This document shows positions 60,609-64,000 of a DNA stretch of 64,000 nucleotides, one piece after another. A program made the position numbers and the translations under genes. This DNA comes from Candidatus Parcubacteria bacterium. GTDB lineage: Bacteria > Patescibacteriota > Saccharimonadia > Saccharimonadales > Saccharimonadaceae. The notes under the pieces were generated by a model. The model had not been told where the DNA came from and made no database searches. It saw only the letters and a list, made by a program, of their open reading frames with translations. Every line of letters starts with the position of its first letter. The stretch's first letter is position 1. Location: the NCBI GenBank assembly GCA_023432445.1, contig JAEYUP010000001.1, forward strand, positions 62,001 through 126,000, written 5' to 3'.

Positions 60609-61497
60609 ACTCTAAGTTTTCACCGTCTATAGCAACAACCGCCAAGCGCACTGGCTTAGATGCCGCTTGTTTGGCGATGTAATACGAGGCTGCAAAAGTC
60701 ATCTGCTTAAGTTTCCGTGGCGTAACTGCATCCAACGCCGACCCATAAATAGAACTAGACCGTTTTTTAACTTCTATAAAATAAAGCTCTTCGTCTTTTG
60801 AGGCAATGATATCAATTTCGCACCATCGATTGCGCCAGTTACTCTCAATTATATTAAATCCCTGCGAGGCCAAGAACTCCCTCGCCTTTTCTTCGCCTTC
60901 GTCACCAATGACTTTTGTTGTACGGCCACTCTCAACGATTACTTTTATGGGCGCAAATGACCGTCGATGCAGTGGCGTTAGTCCATTTACTTCAATCGCC
61001 TTTCGATGCTTTAAGGTTCCGTAGCCAACATGAGTCGCAAAGCCATACTCAGGGTAAATAACATCCTGTTGATACATAAAATGGTCTCTGGCCACCTTAG
61101 CTAAAATTGATGCGGCCGAGACACTCGGTACTAAAAGGTCGGCTTTTTTGAGCATTGTCACATAACGACCTTTCGGCGTATCTCGCAAGAAGTTTACCGT
61201 ACCATCTATAACTATCTCATGGTACGACACTTTTATTTGCTCAACCGCTCGAATAGTAGCTAACTTCAGTGCCTCTGAAAGTCCGATTCTATCTAGCTCC
61301 TGAGAATCTACCCAACCGAGCCCATAGGCCGCAGCCTTAGCCTGAATCTCCTCAGCCAATTGAACCCTTTTTATAGCTGTCAACTTCTTGCTGTCGGTCA
61401 AGCCATCTATCGGAACCTCGGAGTCGAGCACTACCGCCCCTACTACCAGTGGCCCAGCCCACGGGCCTCTCCCGACTTCATCAATTCCCAAAATCAT
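60592..61497 (-). CDS. rnhB: RNase HII fused to a YraN (UPF0102) nuclease domain
   Basis: 301 aa. Residues ~1-185 are RNase HII: GIDEVGRG supplies Asp6/Glu7, VIDGTVNF Asp98 and KKADLL Asp120, with ARDHF (Asp138). Residues ~195-301 are a complete YraN/UPF0102 domain: GEEKAREFLASQGF, WCEIDIIASKDEE and FIEVKKRSS, an E-D-EVK endonuclease-like motif. RNase HII removes ribonucleotides from DNA; YraN-like proteins resemble Holliday-junction nucleases. TACAAT with TTGTTT upstream (16 nt) ends 6 nt before the ATG. Confidence 0.93.
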   Translation of the reverse strand: MILGIDEVGRGPWAGPLVVGAVVLDSEVPIDGLTDSKKLTAIKRVQLAEEIQAKAAAYGLGWVDSQELDRIGLSEALKLATIRAVEQIKVSYHEIVIDGTVNFLRDTPKGRYVTMLKKADLLVPSVSAASILAKVARDHFMYQQDVIYPEYGFATHVGYGTLKHRKAIEVNGLTPLHRRSFAPIKVIVESGRTTKVIGDEGEEKAREFLASQGFNIIESNWRNRWCEIDIIASKDEELYFIEVKKRSSSIYGSALDAVTPRKLKQMTFAASYYIAKQAASKPVRLAVVAIDGENLEFIGIE

Positions 61498-61526
61498 TCA
61501 CTTATTGTAGCCTGGGTCGCTACTAA

Positions 61527-61556
61527 AACAAAAACCCCGGCAGGTACCGGGGTTTA
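61527..61556 (-). terminator. rplS terminator
   Basis: Minus strand AACCCCGG-loop-CCGGGGTT followed by TTTGTTTT, 17 nt after the rplS stop. Confidence 0.9.
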
Positions 61557-61572
61557 AGCAACGATTCTAAAA

Positions 61573-62025
61573 TTAAGCTTCTTTAGACTCTTCTGCGGCC
61601 TCTTCGACCACCTCTTCGGCAACAGGCTCAACAGCCGCAATCTGCTCATCAAGTGTGTTAACACCTTCACGGTCAAAGCCAACTCCCTTAAGGCGGGCGC
61701 TCTTTCCACTTCGCTCACGGAGGTAAGAAAGGTAGTTGCGGCGGACCTTAGAACGACGAGTGATTTCAATCTTCTCAACCAGTGGGCTGTGAATCAAGAA
61801 GCTCTTTTCTACACCTACGCCACTAGCTATCTTACGAACAGTCAAGCGTGAGGTGTGAGAGTTAGCGCGGTCAACCCGGATAACAACGCCTTCAAAAATC
61901 TGAATTCGCTCTTTGTTGCCTTCTTTAATCTTTTGGTGAACGCGAACTGTGTCGCCGCTCTTGACGTCAACAACCGCCGGCTTGCGCTGCTTGTCATTAA
62001 CACTTTGAATTAGTTGAAAACTCAT
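61573..62025 (-). CDS. rplS: 50S ribosomal protein L19 (bL19)
   Basis: 150 aa. The core (VKSGDTVRVHQKIKEGNKER, IFEGVVIRVDRA, VEKSFLIHSPLVEKIEITRR) is L19. A ~35-residue acidic Ala/Glu tail (AAVEPVAEEVVEEAAEESKE) extends beyond the usual ~115 residues. L19 sits at the 30S-50S interface. It is free-standing; the usual rpsP-rimM-trmD partners are absent. Confidence 0.96.
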   Translation of the reverse strand: MSFQLIQSVNDKQRKPAVVDVKSGDTVRVHQKIKEGNKERIQIFEGVVIRVDRANSHTSRLTVRKIASGVGVEKSFLIHSPLVEKIEITRRSKVRRNYLSYLRERSGKSARLKGVGFDREGVNTLDEQIAAVEPVAEEVVEEAAEESKEA

Positions 62026-62127
62026 TTTCTTCTCACTTTAGTCGTTAATTAATAGTTACTATAACAATCGAATATCAATTATAACACAAGTTAATAAACT
62101 TTTAAAGAGGTCAGCCAGTATTTATAG

Positions 62128-63750
62128 TTAAATTACTCGGTTGATCTCTTCTAGGGTAGTTTCACCGCGTAGTACCGCCAGCAGTCCAGCCTCTAATAGT
62201 GTTACCATACCAGCTTGGCGAGCGGCCGACTCAATGGTTTCAGCGTGAACTTCGGCGATGTCGCCGCGCAAAAATTTTTGGATAGACTCGTCAACTACCA
62301 TCTGTTCCATTACCACCATCCGACCACTATAACCAAACGGCGAAGCTTCACTCACTACCGGTTTATACAGGGTAATGTTGTCTAGGTTTGGTTTTTCAAC
62401 ATGACTCGGCAGATTCTCTAGCTGCGAGCGGATCCACTGCTTGGTCGACTCGTCTGGCTCATAGGCCTCTTTAGAAGAATCGTCCAGCCGACGTACCAGC
62501 CTCTGAGCAATCACCAGCCGAATGGCCGTACTAAAGATTGGGTTAACCCCTATAAGGTCAATCATGCGACTAAAAGCTGCTGCCGTGTTGTTGGCGTGAA
62601 ACGTCGACAGCACCAAGTGCCCAGTAATAGACGCCTGTATGGCCGTCTTGGCTGTATCGGCGTCGCGAATCTCGCCGACCATGACCACATCTGGGTCGAG
62701 ACGCAATACTGAACGAAGGTGATCCGCAAAACTCTGTCCCTGGGTGGTGTCCACTGGGATTTGAGAAACACCTGGCACACTAAACTCAATCGGGTCTTCA
62801 AGTGTGATAATCTTGCGGTCAGTAGTATTCAAAGCATTAATCATGCTGTAAAGAGTTGTCGACTTACCGCTACCCGTCGGACCAACCATCAAAACCATGC
62901 CTCGAGGATGACTAACTATCTCGTCAATCTGCTCTCGCTCCCTTGAGCCGATACTAAGCCGATCAAGGTTTAGCATGTTCTCGTCAAAGTTAAACAGCCT
63001 TATAACAGCGTCTTGGCCGTACATGGTCGGCACTAGCTCGATACGCATATTTAACATGTGACTAGAGCCATCTCGTGATATTTCTTTTTGCATATGTCCA
63101 GATTGAGGCTCAGTAGCGGCCGTTGAAATGTTAGCCCTAGACGCCAAGGCGCCGATTATAACACGGTACCTATCGGAGTCAATCGTAGCAACCGGATGCA
63201 GCGCTCCATCAATTCGCATTCTTATGCGAATACCGTCCCGCTGGTTTTCGACGTGAATGTCACTAGCGCCCAATTTGTCGGCTTGTTCAATGATAAAATC
63301 AAATACTTGATCGCTACCGACTTCGTTAAGCGTTTTACTAACCTGGTCGATCGTCGAGCTATCGCCAGAATCAGAGATCTTAATATCCTCGTAGGTTACT
63401 TGCTTGGGAGGGTCGTAGTGCTTCATGAAGCCCCTGAAACCAGCCTGGCTTATGAGATAAAACTGGACATTCTGAGCAAGCGCTTTGTATTTCTCCGTCA
63501 ATTCGTTCATGAAAGACTGTGGTGACTGAGTAGTGATTCCGAACTGCCACGGCGCCGAGTCTCCCCCTGCTATAAGTGGCACCATTCGGTTATTGTGCAT
63601 AGTCTGAATGTCTAAAGTATCGCTGACCAGAGGAAGCGTATCCTCGTATTGACGACTGTCTAAATACGGTATGCCGAGTATGGCAGCGCGCTGCTTGGTA
63701 CTCTGCTCTTCTTGCTCTCTGGCTTTTTGTTGGTTGTCGTCTTCGTTCAC
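62128..63750 (-). CDS. pilB: Type IV pilus/type II secretion assembly ATPase (PilB/GspE)
   Basis: 540 aa, GTG start at 63750 with AGGA 8 nt upstream. Walker A is GPTGSGKSTTLYSM, the Asp box lies in TLEDPIEF, Walker B is VVMVGEIRDADTA and the His box LVLSTFHANNTA. The tetracysteine zinc site normal for PilB/GspE is missing: the stretch before GYSGR is LYKPVVSEASPF. It powers pilin polymerisation, consistent with attachment or DNA uptake in epibionts. No other pil genes are in the window. Confidence 0.93.
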   Translation of the reverse strand: MNEDDNQQKAREQEEQSTKQRAAILGIPYLDSRQYEDTLPLVSDTLDIQTMHNNRMVPLIAGGDSAPWQFGITTQSPQSFMNELTEKYKALAQNVQFYLISQAGFRGFMKHYDPPKQVTYEDIKISDSGDSSTIDQVSKTLNEVGSDQVFDFIIEQADKLGASDIHVENQRDGIRIRMRIDGALHPVATIDSDRYRVIIGALASRANISTAATEPQSGHMQKEISRDGSSHMLNMRIELVPTMYGQDAVIRLFNFDENMLNLDRLSIGSREREQIDEIVSHPRGMVLMVGPTGSGKSTTLYSMINALNTTDRKIITLEDPIEFSVPGVSQIPVDTTQGQSFADHLRSVLRLDPDVVMVGEIRDADTAKTAIQASITGHLVLSTFHANNTAAAFSRMIDLIGVNPIFSTAIRLVIAQRLVRRLDDSSKEAYEPDESTKQWIRSQLENLPSHVEKPNLDNITLYKPVVSEASPFGYSGRMVVMEQMVVDESIQKFLRGDIAEVHAETIESAARQAGMVTLLEAGLLAVLRGETTLEEINRVI

Positions 63751-63804
63751 ATATCTTATCCTATCAGAAAACGTAAGCGTTTTATAGTGATATAATGTCC
63801 CTAC

Positions 63805-64000
63805 ATGACTAAAGTCGTACTGCTGGCTCACAACATCCGCTCCACCCACAACGTCGGATCAATTTTTCGAACTGCGGAGTGTTTTGGCGTCGAGGAAATT
63901 ATTCTCTCCGGCTACACGCCCGCACCAGCCTACCAAAACGACCCTCGACTGCCGCACATACGAGACAAGCTCGAAAGCCAAATCCACAAAACAGCTCTTG
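63805..64000 (+). CDS. SPOUT (TrmH/SpoU-type) RNA methyltransferase, partial
   Basis: The first 65 residues are visible; the gene continues past the right edge. HNIRSTHNVGSIFRTAECFG and ILSGYTPAPAY match the SpoU motif 1 region of 2'-O-ribose methyltransferases acting on tRNA or rRNA. Extended -10 TGATATAAT ends 8 nt before the ATG, again leaving almost no leader. Divergent from pilB. Confidence 0.88.
   Translation, partial: MTKVVLLAHNIRSTHNVGSIFRTAECFGVEEIILSGYTPAPAYQNDPRLPHIRDKLESQIHKTAL

Noticed and set aside
1..64000. Alternative genetic code (UGA = Gly) as in Gracilibacteria
   Set aside because: Conserved genes read through without in-frame TGA, and TGA ends several genes, including the RadC-like and 299-aa genes.
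1..64000. CRISPR arrays, insertion sequences or prophage
   Set aside because: No regularly spaced repeats, transposase, integrase or terminal repeats were seen; gene order is that of a core chromosome.

Overview
This 64 kb window reads as a chromosomal segment of a Candidate Phyla Radiation (Patescibacteria) bacterium, most probably a Saccharibacterium (TM7). The reasons are: a complete S10-spc-alpha ribosomal protein cluster with no rpmD (L30) between rpsE and rplO; ordinary code-11 stops including TGA, which argues against Gracilibacteria and Absconditabacteria; very tight packing; almost no biosynthetic genes; and a surface-oriented kit (type IV pilus ATPase, secreted nuclease, peptidase M1). 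The phylum call is inferred from gene content and was not tested by phylogeny.

Layout. Positions 1-830 hold the start of a TRAM/RlmD-like RNA methyltransferase plus tRNA-Thr and tRNA-Tyr. Positions 830-4540 (minus) hold a TPR protein, a DNA polymerase III delta-prime-like protein, an RluA-type pseudouridine synthase and trpS. Positions 4560-8700 (minus) are the alpha operon (infA-rpmJ-rpsM-rpsK-rpsD-rpoA-rplQ-rplM-rpsI). Positions 8780-10730 hold a basic hypothetical protein and secY. Positions 10791-11129 hold an unidentified structured RNA with its own strong promoter. Positions 11190-20493 (minus) are the S10/spc cluster, broken between rpsJ and rplC by a plus-strand small membrane protein. 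Positions 20580-29300 are a dispersed str region: rpsL-rpsG-orf, three unknown genes, fusA, a RadC-like/HEPN pair, and tuf. Positions 29348-36542 are rpoC and rpoB. Positions 36729-42530 hold clpP, a small membrane protein, trigger factor, a GGDEF protein, two tRNA-Leu genes and an FAD oxidase. Positions 42600-47700 hold a deoxyribosyltransferase-like protein, rsmD, recG, a hypothetical gene followed by a hammerhead ribozyme, and tyrS. Positions 47789-64000 hold a class A PBP, a PIN-TRAM protein, radA, a membrane metalloprotease, clpC, nusA, a secreted HNH nuclease, pepN, an rnhB-yraN fusion, rplS, pilB and the start of a SPOUT methyltransferase.

Four themes stand out. First, a complete type III hammerhead ribozyme lies at 46428-46480, with every core nucleotide present, between a 109-aa unknown gene and the convergent tyrS. 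Second, metal-binding cysteines are missing from many normally zinc- or Fe-S-containing proteins (both RpoC zinc sites, L36, S14, the PilB tetracysteine site, the RlmD-like protein), although RadA keeps its zinc finger. Third, promoter geometry is unusual: many genes have a -10 hexamer (often extended, TGnTATAAT) ending only 6-9 bases before the ATG, implying leaderless mRNAs, while others use good Shine-Dalgarno leaders. Fourth, CIRCE operators precede both clpC and clpP, and each carries the -35 box in its 9-nt spacer.

Functionally the window is dominated by transcription, translation and protein quality control (RNA polymerase, NusA, EF-Tu, EF-G, IF-1, trigger factor, ClpC/ClpP, SecY) with DNA repair (RecG, RadA, RNase HII). 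The secreted nuclease, pilus ATPase, aminopeptidase and deoxyribosyltransferase-like enzyme fit an epibiont that scavenges nucleic acids and peptides.
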